DNA of 64,000 bases from Symbiodinium natans (taxonomy: Eukaryota > Sar > Dinophyceae > Suessiales > Symbiodiniaceae): the NCBI GenBank assembly GCA_905221605.1, contig CAJNDS010001779.1, positions 590,146 through 654,145 of the forward strand, given 5' to 3'. The stretch's first letter is position 1, and every line of letters starts with the position of its first letter. A model generated the notes under the pieces. The model was not told the origin of the DNA, did not search any database, and saw nothing but the letters and a program-made list of their open reading frames with translations. Positions 63,301 to 64,000 of the stretch are shown in pieces. Position numbers and translations under genes: made by a program.

Positions 63301-64000
63301 TTTAGGGCTTAGGGTTTAGGGTTTAGGGTTGAGGGTTTGGGGTTTAGGTTTAGGGTTTAGGATTTAGGGTTTAGGGCTTAGCGCTCAGGCACCTCCCACT
63401 CATTGATGGCCATCTTCGCCCCCTCGGCCGTGAGTGTCTTCAGGATGTAGTCATCATCCTTGAACCTTGTAACACAAGGGCCCCGGCTTCTTTGGGGCAT
63501 AAGGGTTTAGGGTTTAGGGTTTAACACATGAAGGGGTCTTGATCAACTCTGCTTTTTTCCGCCTCAGCCCTGTAGAAACCGCCACCTGCATAGGTCAGGA
63601 AGCCACGCAGGTAGAGTCTAAGTCGGCCTAACCCAACTTAGGATGTTTAGGGTTTAGGGGTTTAGGGCTTAGGGTTTAGCAGTGTAGGGTTTAGGGTTTA
63701 GGGTTTAGGATACCCATAAGCCTACGAAGAACCTCATCACGAACTTGCCCTGAGCCTTGAAGTTGCAAAAAGCCCACACGGTGAATTCTCTAAATTAGGA
63801 TCCCTTCTTGGGTGCCCTAGATAAGAGGGCCCGCCTTATTATACAGACCCCAAAAGGGCCCATAATTTAGGGAAATCACCACATCGACACCCTAGACCCT
63901 AAACCCTAGACCCTAAACCCTAAACCCTAAACCCTAAACCCTACATCGACATCAAAAAGACGTCGGGAGGCACGTCCAAGATCGACTGCTTGCCGCAGAA
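18234..64000 (-). CDS. Patched/Dispatched-like RND membrane protein (whole gene span, 5-prime end outside window)
   Basis: This span holds about 45 short exons that together read as a Patched-family (RND superfamily, sterol-sensing-domain) protein in the normal domain order. The first RND block has GYFGV, LLLGLGVDDAFVL, IPQRIAATARTGGIS, ITSATDALAFLVGATTVLPAL and ANRIDCC. The second has FMEKVTTP, DFKLEWFIPDSSY, ASRF, FPYSFDF, LVPSPRIAIW, IVDTLGFMRLG, VGLAVDYAAHIAHMF, STGSARERA and ESYVFRIFFK. Family members are polytopic proteins of the plasma membrane or endomembranes, linked to sterol, lipid or lipoprotein handling; the substrate here is unknown. Introns are roughly 0.1-5 kb, full of TTTAGGG-type repeats, and use GT, GC and probably GA donors. 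One intron contains an entire purine permease gene. The N-terminus is beyond the right edge and the C-terminal limit (18.2 or about 15-17 kb) is uncertain. The exons are listed separately as P1-P50. Confidence 0.88.
19486..19609. mobile_element. 124-bp inverted-repeat element, copy 2
   Basis: Same ends and interior as copy 1, with only single-base differences visible. It lies 27 bp past the predicted donor of exon P49 on the minus strand. Confidence 0.85.
19637..19665 (-). CDS. Patched-like micro-exon P49 (candidate, 29 bp)
   Basis: AAG acceptor, EPPARVRHM, GT donor in phase 2, which matches P50. Another frame continues to a donor within the 124-bp element at 19486-19609. Short cytosolic tail segment, so support is phase only. 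Confidence 0.45.
19851..19895 (-). CDS. Patched-like exon P48
   Basis: TAG acceptor, VPVGQAILSICGGSK, ending AAG/GACCCG (GA donor). It continues the last helix as LLP-VPVGQAILS. Confidence 0.83.
20288..20341 (-). CDS. Patched-like exon P47, last transmembrane helix
   Basis: GAG acceptor, VLFLVVIIAGAHGLWLLP, GC donor in phase 0. The GxxHGLxxLP ending is typical of the final helix of Patched/Dispatched proteins. Confidence 0.91.
21067..21117 (-). CDS. Patched-like exon P46, SESYVFRIFFK motif
   Basis: GAG acceptor, VAVVGFSESYVFRIFFK, ending before GCCCGC (GC donor), phase 0. S-x-S-Y-V-F-x-x-F-F-K is a signature near the C-terminus of the second domain. Confidence 0.93.
21715..21783. mobile_element. 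69-bp inverted-repeat element, copy 1
   Basis: Begins ACCCCCAAAATATGTAAA and ends with the near-complement TTACATACTTTGGGGGT. Internal AGCCC/GGGCT also pair, so the single strand would fold. Confidence 0.75.
21782..21849. repeat. Interstitial telomere-type array (CCCTAAA)n
   Basis: About nine units; lies between the 69-bp element and exon P45, on the donor side of P45. Confidence 0.94.
21887..21932 (-). CDS. Patched-like exon P45
   Basis: GAG acceptor in phase 2, PCTFNAVLSTLLAAP, GC donor in phase 0. The join gives IGP-CTFNAVLSTLLA, matching the family GPxVxNxxxSTFLA pattern. Confidence 0.9.
22269..22321 (-). CDS. Patched-like exon P44
   Basis: CCCAG acceptor, ESTGSARERAIAAAERI, GC donor in phase 2 (ATCGG/GCCACT). 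STGxxxERAxxAxxxxGP is the cytosolic loop after the VDYxxH helix. A G run of about 18 bases lies just beyond the acceptor. Confidence 0.92.
22587..22653 (-). CDS. Patched-like exon P43, VGLAVDYAAHI motif
   Basis: GAG acceptor in phase 2, IYVLICVGLAVDYAAHIAHM, FK. This is the RND motif of the second membrane domain (GLxVDYxxHIxHxF). The end implies a GA donor, AAG/GACCTT, because the join HMFK-ESTGSARERA then fits the family exactly. A 4.6-kb intron precedes it. Confidence 0.93.
26757..26885. mobile_element. Element family C, inverted copy
   Basis: Reads GGGTTTGCGAAAATAGGGGA ... CCCCTAATTTCGGAAACC, the reverse complement of 6698-6815 in block order. Confidence 0.6.
26981..27050. mobile_element. 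69-bp inverted-repeat element, copy 2 (opposite orientation)
   Basis: Reverse-complement copy of 21715-21783 with a few substitutions, 163 bp past the acceptor-side exon P42 on its donor side. Confidence 0.75.
27213..27295 (-). CDS. Patched-like exon P42, VDTLGFM motif
   Basis: GAG acceptor, VVLCVALSIVDTLGFMRLGS, VRLRFSE, GT donor in phase 2. I/VDxxGFMxxxG is the conserved helix of the second RND block. Confidence 0.9.
27978..28031 (-). CDS. Patched-like exon P41, transmembrane
   Basis: GAG acceptor, VILVVIFALVPSPRIAIW, GT donor (TGG/GTGGCC). This donor gives a gap-free PSPR...VDTLGFM spacing when joined to P42. Confidence 0.88.
28476..28526 (-). CDS. Patched-like exon P40
   Basis: GAG acceptor, VGVIDTELVRNLMVCGG, GC donor in phase 0. 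DTELVRNLM opens the next transmembrane helix, completed in P41. Confidence 0.85.
29061..29120 (-). CDS. Patched-like exon P39, FPYSFDF motif
   Basis: CAG acceptor; exactly 20 codons, VDELIPGAFPYSFDFLYWEE, GC donor (GAG/GCTACT) in phase 0. FPYS-x-x-F-x-F/Y-x-E is the family signature before the second membrane block. Confidence 0.9.
29172..29700. repeat. Three long TTTAGGG arrays in one intron
   Basis: Arrays at 29172-29248, 29337-29470 and 29607-29696, all TTTAGGG on the plus strand, inside the intron between P38 and P39. CAAGCCCTCTA(A/C)GATGATCCTCC flanks both sides of the last array, a short direct duplication. Confidence 0.92.
30044..30114 (-). CDS. Patched-like exon P38
   Basis: CAG acceptor in phase 1, TNRYTTMVSMRKKAAPFAAH, PCT, GC donor in phase 0. 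It sits where the family has an alternating Met/Arg-rich helix (xxAMxxMRxxA). Confidence 0.76.
30835..30935. repeat. (CCCTCCAAA)n repeat
   Basis: About ten 9-bp units, a derivative of the telomere-type heptamer. Confidence 0.88.
31061..31106 (-). CDS. Patched-like exon P37, ASRF motif
   Basis: AAG acceptor, ASRFNAELSLAATDK, GC donor in phase 1. ASRF is a conserved element of the second ectodomain of Patched-family proteins. Confidence 0.86.
31944..32230. repeat. Telomere-type arrays on both sides of exon P36
   Basis: (CCCTAAA)n at 31944-32013 on the donor side and (TTTAGGG)n at 32150-32230 on the acceptor side; the 54-bp exon is the only unique island between them. Confidence 0.93.
32063..32116 (-). 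CDS. Patched-like exon P36
   Basis: GAG acceptor, SALHCEACNVDGAVDVVP, GC donor in phase 0 (a GT three bases earlier is an alternative). CxxC and the VDVV-ASRF join fit the segment just before the ASRF element. Confidence 0.75.
32302..32425. mobile_element. 124-bp inverted-repeat element, copy 3 (opposite orientation)
   Basis: Interior reads as the reverse complement of the other copies, still flanked by TACAGGG...CCCTGTA. Intronic in the Patched-like gene, upstream of P36. Confidence 0.85.
33340..33790. repeat. G-rich then C-rich low-complexity blocks
   Basis: The left block is TGGGG-rich and the right block is almost pure C with A interruptions. The open frames here are Gly- and Pro-rich shadows. 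No gene supported. Confidence 0.85.
33501..33555. repeat. 21-bp perfect palindrome arms
   Basis: AGAGTCAAGGGTGCCAGCAA(G) at 33501-33521 and its exact complement at 33535-33555, loop 13 bases. It stands between a G-rich block (33340-33420) and a C-rich block (33595-33790). Confidence 0.88.
34048..34106 (-). CDS. Candidate minus-strand exon
   Basis: After a CCCAG the reading WGLATVPGHCDAHG or GVLQLCLATVTLMDP is open to a CAG/GTACCG donor. Frame unresolved; a cysteine-bearing ectodomain piece would fit the position. Confidence 0.28.
34742..34792 (-). CDS. Candidate minus-strand exon between P32 and P36
   Basis: TAG acceptor and CAG/GTGCCG donor enclose an open island (SKREPRVGSKAGHQ or IEKGTSSGVQGRT). 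No motif; listed because the splice pair is good and the gene needs sequence here. Confidence 0.3.
35340..35847. repeat. Cluster of opposed telomere-type arrays
   Basis: (CCCCAAA)n then (CCCTAAA)n at 35292-35397, (TTTAGGG)n at 35492-35590, degenerate TTCAGGG to 35690, then (CCCTAAA)n at 35786-35847. Confidence 0.92.
35869..35945. CDS. Exon-like GC-rich island, strand unresolved
   Basis: Open on both strands with very GC-rich third positions. The plus strand reads ELKARGAARSVNAALAAVRE with a possible GT donor; the minus strand reads TTSASFTPSRTAANAAFTD after a CAG. It is flanked by TTTAGGG-type arrays like the true exons. It may encode part of the second ectodomain, but I cannot choose the strand. 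Confidence 0.35.
35978..36320. repeat. Tandem repeat of TTTAGGATG(T)GTAGGGTTTA units
   Basis: Repeats of GGAACAAGGGGGGATTTAGG and AAGAAGGATTTTGGATGTGT with period about 70 bp, merging into a 24-base G run at about 36343. Confidence 0.8.
36395..36605 (+). CDS. Possible small plus-strand ORF, unknown
   Basis: Continuous frame with a hydrophobic N-terminal stretch (LPVLLGVALWLSSTLGLVEA) resembling a signal peptide, then SVENLQRSWDRMRRSP. It lies in an intron region of the opposite-strand gene. Overlapping minus-strand frames are equally long, so this may be chance. Confidence 0.2.
37371..37423 (-). CDS. Patched-like exon P32
   Basis: TAG acceptor, VDSWYEEFMDWAVDPNQ, CAG/GTGCGA donor in phase 0. 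SWYEEFMDW corresponds to the SWLDDFLDW element of the second ectodomain. Confidence 0.87.
37670..37699 (-). CDS. Candidate Patched-like micro-exon P31
   Basis: Ten codons APCSASQVLS between an AG acceptor and a consensus GTGAGT donor. It sits where about ten residues are expected between P30 and P32, but the phase match is not exact. Confidence 0.35.
37707..37766. repeat. 27-bp direct duplication
   Basis: TTTGTCAGAGTATATCTATG AAGGGGGC occurs twice in succession, then CATAAGGGGATAC..ATTATTCCGACC, which recurs in part at 38040-38080, 12465-12505 and 4850-4902. Confidence 0.8.
38135..38180 (-). CDS. Patched-like exon P30
   Basis: AAG acceptor, NTTELVNQDLASYHG, GT donor (GGA/GTGAAA). ELVNQ resembles the family's SLVNQ in the second ectodomain. 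N-x-T may be a glycosylation site. Confidence 0.72.
39320..39384 (-). CDS. Patched-like exon P29
   Basis: ACAG acceptor in phase 1; TPITVNMRESPDAFEAG..., following on as HWG-TPITVNM. The 3-prime end is uncertain: GC, GT and GA candidates lie between 39311 and 39332. Confidence 0.8.
40069..40127 (-). CDS. Patched-like exon P28
   Basis: CCCAG acceptor in phase 2, NQFFNVNSEYFATGRGDHW, GT donor (TGGG/GTATCA) in phase 1. EYF...G is the family's linker after the WFIPDSSY element. Confidence 0.87.
40622..40662 (-). CDS. Patched-like micro-exon P27 (41 bp)
   Basis: AAG acceptor; DFKLEWFIPDSSY, the highly conserved DFxLEWFxPxDSY element of the second ectodomain. GC donor (GT/GCCACC) in phase 2 fits P28 and supplies the next Val. 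Confidence 0.92.
40729..40819. repeat. Interstitial telomere-type array (TTTAGGG)n
   Basis: About thirteen perfect units, 67 bp upstream (sense) of exon P27. Confidence 0.95.
41548..41582 (-). CDS. Patched-like micro-exon P26 (35 bp)
   Basis: CAG acceptor in phase 1, GGIVGTTKIYK, then AAG/GACCGG, which implies a GA donor in phase 0. The join IYK-DFKLEWF matches the family without gaps. An upstream acceptor at 41598 is possible but gives the wrong phase. Confidence 0.8.
42695..42804. repeat. Interstitial telomere-type array (TTTAGGG)n
   Basis: About fifteen units on the donor side of exon P25. Confidence 0.94.
42876..42939 (-). CDS. Patched-like exon P25, first helix of second RND repeat
   Basis: AAG acceptor, then GFMEKVTTPMGQAITLLLLF, G. 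The F-E-K-x-x-x-P turn followed by a hydrophobic helix is the family's start of the second half. GC donor (GGAG/GCAAAG), phase 1. Confidence 0.87.
43353..43402 (-). CDS. Patched-like exon P24
   Basis: AAG acceptor in phase 1, GVLKRGRAGRVLSGGV, GT donor in phase 0. Basic cytosolic linker leading to the first helix of the second repeat. Confidence 0.75.
43836..43942. repeat. Array with CCCTAGA variant block
   Basis: CCCTAAA units flank eight consecutive CCCTAGA units (about 43871-43925), a homogenised single-base variant. Confidence 0.9.
44141..44198 (-). CDS. Patched-like exon P23; first exon after the nested permease gene
   Basis: AAG acceptor in phase 0, then GCCCCCLPQRAPLLKKDLA. A cysteine cluster followed by basic residues continues the cytosolic ANRIDCC region. 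GT donor (GCAG/GTTGCA) in phase 1 matches P24. Confidence 0.83.
44786..45046 (+). CDS. Possible small plus-strand ORF downstream of AZG
   Basis: MSTLRRSSSVLGPATLCRLA then CVLVVGCGSPSAAAGQ resembles a signal peptide. It runs opposite to and just beyond the AZG stop, where the permease 3-prime UTR is expected. No homology recognised. Confidence 0.2.
   Translation: MSTLRRSSSVLGPATLCRLACVLVVGCGSPSAAAGQGLMNSMRPAPQAPIGCAMRLYTWHRNFKQNKMAQATLGDVPVHVRTRGVP
45073..45423 (-). CDS. AZG: AZG permease exon 6 (terminal)
   Basis: AAG acceptor, VPPLASGPILCLLGAMMCSS, then VDWDNLEESVPAFVAMITMP and the last helices. A polar tail rich in Ser/Thr ends at the stop at 45073-45075. Confidence 0.94.
   Translation of the reverse strand, partial: VPPLASGPILCLLGAMMCSSVRGVDWDNLEESVPAFVAMITMPFTFSIGYGIIAGLVLWASIQVLLAPLRMYRGESPMVRVHMLWASAFVESKDDELEKGKCTPSTVTPSQSSSEV
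45073..48365 (-). CDS. AZG: AzgA/AZG-type purine permease (NCS2 family), complete six-exon gene
   Basis: Six exons (48365-47508, 46595-46539, 46212-46161, 46006-45873, 45715-45569, 45423-45073) splice in phase to 532 codons plus stop, the normal length for AzgA-like adenine/guanine/hypoxanthine proton symporters of the plasma membrane. Visible family motifs: TEIRAGLTTFLAMAYILPVN at 52-71, APGMGTNAYF at 112-121, FCYTDLLDSSGTFFAVA at about 322-338, and TVATFAESTAGVADGAKTG at about 376-394. Multiple hydrophobic helices run throughout. Start chosen at the Met at 48365, followed by a short cytosolic N-terminus like plant and fungal members. Donors by frame are GC, GC, GT, GC and GT; acceptors are all AG. 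The gene lies inside an intron of the Patched-like gene on the same strand. No promoter or spliced-leader acceptor could be identified. Confidence 0.94.
45569..45715 (-). CDS. AZG: AZG permease exon 5
   Basis: GCAG acceptor, VGSVLGVSTVATFAESTAGV, ADGAKTGLASLV..., ending FSPIVSA at a GT donor. It contains the NCS2 ES-x-AGV substrate-site motif. Confidence 0.95.
45873..46006 (-). CDS. AZG: AZG permease exon 4
   Basis: AAG acceptor, YTDLLDSSGTFFAVAKVAGL, TDSHGNLPLARQNMAYLADALSML. GC donor (CTG/GCGGGA) gives the correct spacing ADALSML-VGSVLG. Confidence 0.93.
46161..46212 (-). CDS. AZG: AZG permease exon 3 (52 bp)
   Basis: AAG acceptor, AFHPETSATFWTAVATF, GT donor splitting the Cys codon (TTCT/GTTGCA). 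Joined to exon 4 it makes TFC-YTDLLDSSGT, an exact family match. Confidence 0.87.
46539..46595 (-). CDS. AZG: AZG permease exon 2 (57 bp)
   Basis: AAG acceptor, VSKPSLEGLAGALWEGFDW, GC donor (TGG/GCGCCC), phase 0 on both sides. It corresponds to the amphipathic loop before the FW...DLLD helix. Confidence 0.86.
46621..46793. repeat. Element family E with internal CCCT..AGGG palindromes
   Basis: Between AATGAGG and CCTCATT are three tandem variants of a CCCTGAAAGGGTATAT / AGGACCCTATAT unit. A shorter relative at 44574-44656 carries AGGGTATACATAGGGCCCTA. Both end near AAGAACCAGGGG. Confidence 0.55.
47508..48365 (-). CDS. AZG: AZG permease exon 1
   Basis: 286 codons from Met, by far the longest exon in the window. 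It encodes the N-terminal two helical bundles and APGMGTNAYF. It ends PTGI before a GC donor (ATT/GCCCCA). Reading on would add ten unrelated residues and a stop. Confidence 0.95.
48528..48882. repeat. (ATT)n / (ATTATC)n microsatellite
   Basis: About 350 bp of ATT, ACT and ATC triplets with a core of about 14 TTATCA units (48735-48820). It lies 160 bp upstream of the AZG start codon. Confidence 0.95.
49194..49228 (-). CDS. Patched-like micro-exon P22; last exon before the nested permease gene
   Basis: AAG acceptor; 35 bp reading VEANRIDCCDP, the conserved ANRxDCC element that follows the first RND block. GC donor in phase 0 (CCG/GCTCTG). The next exon in the same phase is about 5 kb away at 44.2 kb, beyond the purine permease gene. 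Confidence 0.87.
50111..50164 (-). CDS. Patched-like exon P21, transmembrane
   Basis: CAG acceptor; reads YTYQLTVFLPCLALNAY, the last helix of the first membrane domain. GC donor (TACC/GCCGGG) in phase 1 makes the Arg of NAYR-VEANRIDCC. Confidence 0.88.
51303..51385. repeat. Interstitial telomere-type array (CCCTAAA then CCCTGAA)n
   Basis: About eight CCCTAAA units followed by four CCCTGAA units, on the donor side of exon P20. Confidence 0.93.
51502..51539 (-). CDS. Patched-like micro-exon P20 (38 bp)
   Basis: GCAG acceptor, FCTYAGPWASLL, then a GC donor (TTGT/GCACTT) in phase 1. It fills precisely the FCxYA segment expected between P19 and P21; continuing past the donor meets an in-frame stop. 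Confidence 0.87.
52021..52103 (-). CDS. Patched-like exon P19, TDALAF motif
   Basis: GAG acceptor directly next to a repeat array; reads VLITSATDALAFLVGATTVL, PALGWLL. This is the conserved transmembrane segment of sterol-sensing/Patched domains. GC donor in phase 2 matches P20. Confidence 0.93.
52116..52240. repeat. Array switching from TTTAGGG to TTTGGGG
   Basis: Begins with TTTAGGG, then about twelve consecutive TTTGGGG units, then returns to TTTAGGG. It starts within about 15 bp of the acceptor of exon P19. Confidence 0.93.
52556..52716. repeat. 9-bp tandem repeat (CTACAAAYC)n
   Basis: About seventeen units of CTACAAACC/CTACAAATC with CTGCAAATC and ACTAACC variants. It looks like an expanded derivative of the CCCTAAA theme. 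Confidence 0.9.
53044..53100 (-). CDS. Patched-like exon P18
   Basis: GAG acceptor; 19 codons QDMSIPQRIAATARTGGIS ending at a GC donor (TCA/GCTCCT). This length gives a gap-free match to the family segment before the ITSLTDALAF motif, which is why I chose it over an earlier GT. Confidence 0.87.
53512..53631. mobile_element. 124-bp inverted-repeat element, copy 4 (120 bp)
   Basis: Lacks four bases after the left terminal repeat but otherwise matches. It ends 16 bp beyond the donor of exon P17. Confidence 0.85.
53648..53762 (-). CDS. Patched-like exon P17, GxGVDD motif
   Basis: CAG acceptor, then VDRGNLNNNLYFLLLGLGVD, DAFVLSSEYARHTEQNKE. LGLGVDDAFVL is the RND signature of the first membrane domain, with the paired aspartates used for proton or cation coupling in the family. 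GC donor (GAA/GCCCAG), phase 0. A 124-bp element begins 16 bp beyond the donor. Confidence 0.93.
53768..53864. repeat. Interstitial telomere-type array (TTTAGGG)n
   Basis: About thirteen units, starting 6 bp beyond the acceptor of exon P17. Confidence 0.94.
54247..54370. mobile_element. 124-bp inverted-repeat element, copy 5
   Basis: Full-length copy 30 bp past the chosen donor of exon P16. Its terminal CAGG/GTGGGG offers an alternative GT donor in the same phase. Confidence 0.85.
54401..54481 (-). CDS. Patched-like exon P16, transmembrane
   Basis: AAG acceptor; reads QTNRKTQVLIVGLTIASTLG, LMGYFGV, a transmembrane helix ending in the GYFGV turn. A GC donor (GGCGT/GCCGAA) in phase 2 gives a join to P17 of normal family length. 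A second phase-2 GT donor at 54365 lies inside the 124-bp inverted-repeat element and would add 12 residues. Confidence 0.86.
55573..55649 (-). CDS. Patched-like exon P15, start of first RND membrane domain
   Basis: AAG acceptor, then EFGNAIRGDIAKLTSSYAVI and IAAWR. The GDI...SY pattern followed by a hydrophobic segment is the standard entry into the membrane domain. GT donor in phase 2 matches P16. Confidence 0.88.
55950..56067. mobile_element. Element family D (GGAGGTTCATGGGTAC ends)
   Basis: GTGGAGGTTCATGGGTACC at one side and GGGGTTATCAGTGCCCTGAA at the other, near-complementary. Related pieces at 12128-12246, 14430-14563, 20850-20922, 26440-26496, 28318-28376, 19345-19450 and 56245-56335 share ACTTATAAGTACCCATGAAC. 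Confidence 0.55.
56775..56818 (-). CDS. Patched-like exon P14
   Basis: AAG acceptor in phase 1, reading LFQRSFGDAPGLQT, GT donor (ACG/GTTTGGGG) in phase 0. The donor again merges into a TTTGGGG/TTTAGGG-like run. It joins P15 as LQT-EFGNAIRGDI. Confidence 0.85.
57215..57324. repeat. Long imperfect inverted repeat
   Basis: CATATGGGTGGTTGTCAAAA (57215 on) is matched in reverse complement by TTTTGACCACCACCCATAT (to 57324), continuing through CCCTTTTT/AAAAGGG. Arms about 33 bases with few mismatches; loop about 44. Confidence 0.75.
57409..57460 (-). CDS. Patched-like exon P13
   Basis: AAG acceptor in phase 0 after P12; reads VRDRKVLALGDSWAEVY. It ends at a GC donor (TACA/GCCTGC) in phase 1, giving VYS-LFQRSFGD across the junction, a stretch recognisable in Patched-family proteins just before the first membrane domain. 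Confidence 0.82.
57641..57742 (-). CDS. Patched-like exon P12
   Basis: CAG acceptor and a clean GT donor (GAG/GTGGGTTTAGGG) enclose exactly 34 codons, SLARMGVNADTRAEP...CLVQE. Two cysteines. Repeat DNA starts within the donor sequence. Confidence 0.82.
57755..57831. repeat. Interstitial telomere-type array (CCCTAAA)n
   Basis: About ten units, starting 13 bp beyond the acceptor of exon P12; here the array lies in sense TTTAGGG orientation. Confidence 0.93.
58189..58280 (-). CDS. Patched-like exon P11
   Basis: CCCAG acceptor, then FSAQELFCPSQGVNDPVADE, WERRALCMRL. Cysteine-containing ectodomain segment. Donor probably GC; the exact end is uncertain because P12 starts in phase 0. Confidence 0.75.
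58851..58950 (-). CDS. Patched-like exon P10
   Basis: TAG acceptor, then IRSEVLDNTRQYVGGKHLSG and LFALNKAAARP. The donor is one of several GC sites close to a 17-base C run (plus strand) that abuts the exon, so the 3-prime end is approximate. Confidence 0.72.
58979..59070. repeat. (ATAAT)n AT-rich microsatellite
   Basis: AATATAATATAATAT followed by AGTAT units, next to a G run at 58958-58972. Confidence 0.9.
59930..59991 (-). CDS. Patched-like exon P9
   Basis: CACAG acceptor, then FQPTKIQTMVGGLAARLHYL. The exon is followed immediately by GTTTAGGG, so the telomere-type repeat itself can supply the GT donor (CTGG/GTTTAG). The junction to P10 is not fully resolved in phase. Confidence 0.75.
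60398..60465 (-). CDS. Patched-like exon P8
   Basis: CAG acceptor; reads DPNETGQAPESAFEPLGLF and HLL, ending in phase 2 at a GC donor (AC/GCCTAAAC). This exactly matches the phase of P9, giving HLLT-FQPTK across the junction. Confidence 0.75.
60793..60911. repeat. Interstitial telomere-type array (TTTAGGG)n
   Basis: About sixteen units with one TTTAGAG variant, abutting exon P7. Confidence 0.94.
60913..60958 (-). CDS. Patched-like exon P7 (probable)
   Basis: TAG acceptor, then IRVYNAEGRDLMLK. Phase fits a GC donor of P6, but its own donor is unclear, so the end may be earlier. A 117-bp TTTAGGG array abuts the lower side. Confidence 0.45.
61165..61298. repeat. Interstitial telomere-type array (TTTAGGG)n
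   Basis: About eighteen units, ending some 10 bp from the donor of exon P6. Confidence 0.94.
61309..61384 (-). CDS. Patched-like exon P6
   Basis: CAG acceptor, then DRGCLTLGSFEQAEADSQLN and SAARE. GC-rich and helical in character. The 3-prime limit depends on which GC donor is used (61309 or 61302). A TTTAGGG array begins within a few bases of the exon on the donor side. Confidence 0.7.
62375..62440 (-). CDS. Patched-like exon P5 (probable)
   Basis: CTGCAG acceptor, then LPDAIRHGYLQGLRDIG, ending at a GC donor in phase 0, compatible with P4 and P6. No distinctive family motif, so this is inferred from phase and composition. Confidence 0.55.
62543..62650. mobile_element. Element family C, inverted copy
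   Basis: GGGGGCTTACGAAAATAGGG ... CAAATAGTAGGATTCCC ... ACTTCGGAAACCAC, parallel to 26757-26885. Confidence 0.55.
62684..62791 (-). CDS. Patched-like exon P4, Cys-rich ectodomain
   Basis: CAG acceptor; 36 codons beginning GGCRVHYSDNCQKYD with four cysteines, ending CATRPG before a GTAGCT donor. The spaced cysteines suggest disulfides in the first luminal/extracellular loop. Confidence 0.78.
63036..63179. repeat. Interstitial telomere-type array (CCCTAAA/CCCTGAA)n
   Basis: About twenty units alternating in blocks of CCCTAAA and CCCTGAA, ending next to the donor of exon P3. Confidence 0.94.
63182..63247 (-). CDS. Patched-like exon P3
   Basis: CAG acceptor, then DQENFCPLTIAVPNSPCFN with two cysteines, typical of the Patched-family ectodomain. 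The best donor is GC (CGA/GCTGAG, phase 0). The alternative GT donor, four bases further on, is the first GTTTAGGG of a long repeat array. Confidence 0.75.
63393..63465 (-). CDS. Patched-like exon P2
   Basis: AAG acceptor, then FKDDDYILKTLTAEG...INEWE, ending in phase 0 at a GT donor (GAG/GTGCCT). It belongs to the first extracellular region. GC-rich third codon positions contrast with the flanking TTTAGGG repeats. Confidence 0.72.
63951..64000 (-). CDS. Patched-like exon P1 (cut by window end)
   Basis: Reads FCGKQSILDVPPDVFL then a split Met codon. A GT donor in phase 2 joins the next exon to give FLM-FKDDDY. The exon is open at the window edge, so its start is unknown. A plus-strand reading is also open here, so the call rests on the phase match with P2. 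Confidence 0.5.

Overview
The window looks like nuclear DNA of a eukaryote with dispersed, very short exons, most likely a dinoflagellate. I infer this from three things. The telomere-type heptamer TTTAGGG/CCCTAAA fills nearly every intron. Many introns read as GC-AG or GA-AG rather than GT-AG when the reading frame is followed across them. The products are dinoflagellate-like membrane and ankyrin proteins encoded in exons of about 35-115 bp (one of 858 bp). There are no operons, no Shine-Dalgarno logic and no long bacterial ORFs. The species cannot be named from the sequence alone.

Layout (all convincing genes are on the minus strand, so they read from high to low coordinates). (1) About 18.2-64.0 kb: one giant gene for a Patched/Dispatched-type (RND superfamily, sterol-sensing-domain) membrane protein, cut by the right edge of the window. 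I could chain about 45 exons, most with consistent phase. In order these give a Cys-rich ectodomain, first RND block (LGLGVDDAFVL, then ITSATDALAF and ANRIDCC), second ectodomain (DFKLEWFIPDSSY ... ASRF ... FPYSFDF), second RND block (VGLAVDYAAHIAHMF, STGSARERA, SESYVFRIFFK, LWLLP) and a charged tail. (2) 45.07-48.37 kb: a complete six-exon AzgA/AZG-type purine (NCS2) permease of 532 codons, on the same strand, lying entirely inside one phase-0 intron of the Patched-like gene (between exons 49194-49228 and 44141-44198). (3) About 0.1-4.3 kb: exons of an ankyrin-repeat protein. Coiled-coil-like exons near 6.1-6.3 kb may belong to it or to a neighbour. (4) About 11.8-17.5 kb: weaker minus-strand exons; three of them (16.9, 16.6 and 15.6 kb) are phase-compatible. 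They may be the 3-prime end of the Patched-like gene or a separate gene. (5) 7.7-11.5 kb, and the AT-rich 22.7-27.2 kb intron, hold no gene I can support.

The non-coding DNA is dominated by interstitial TTTAGGG arrays and degenerate derivatives. It also carries several small dispersed families with terminal inverted repeats. The clearest is a 124-bp element present five times, three copies of which lie 16-30 bp past a predicted 5-prime splice site. There are also a triplet of perfect hairpins, minisatellites, simple repeats and long G/C homopolymer runs. Exon limits were deduced by eye from reading frame, phase and family resemblance; no alignment or transcript was available.
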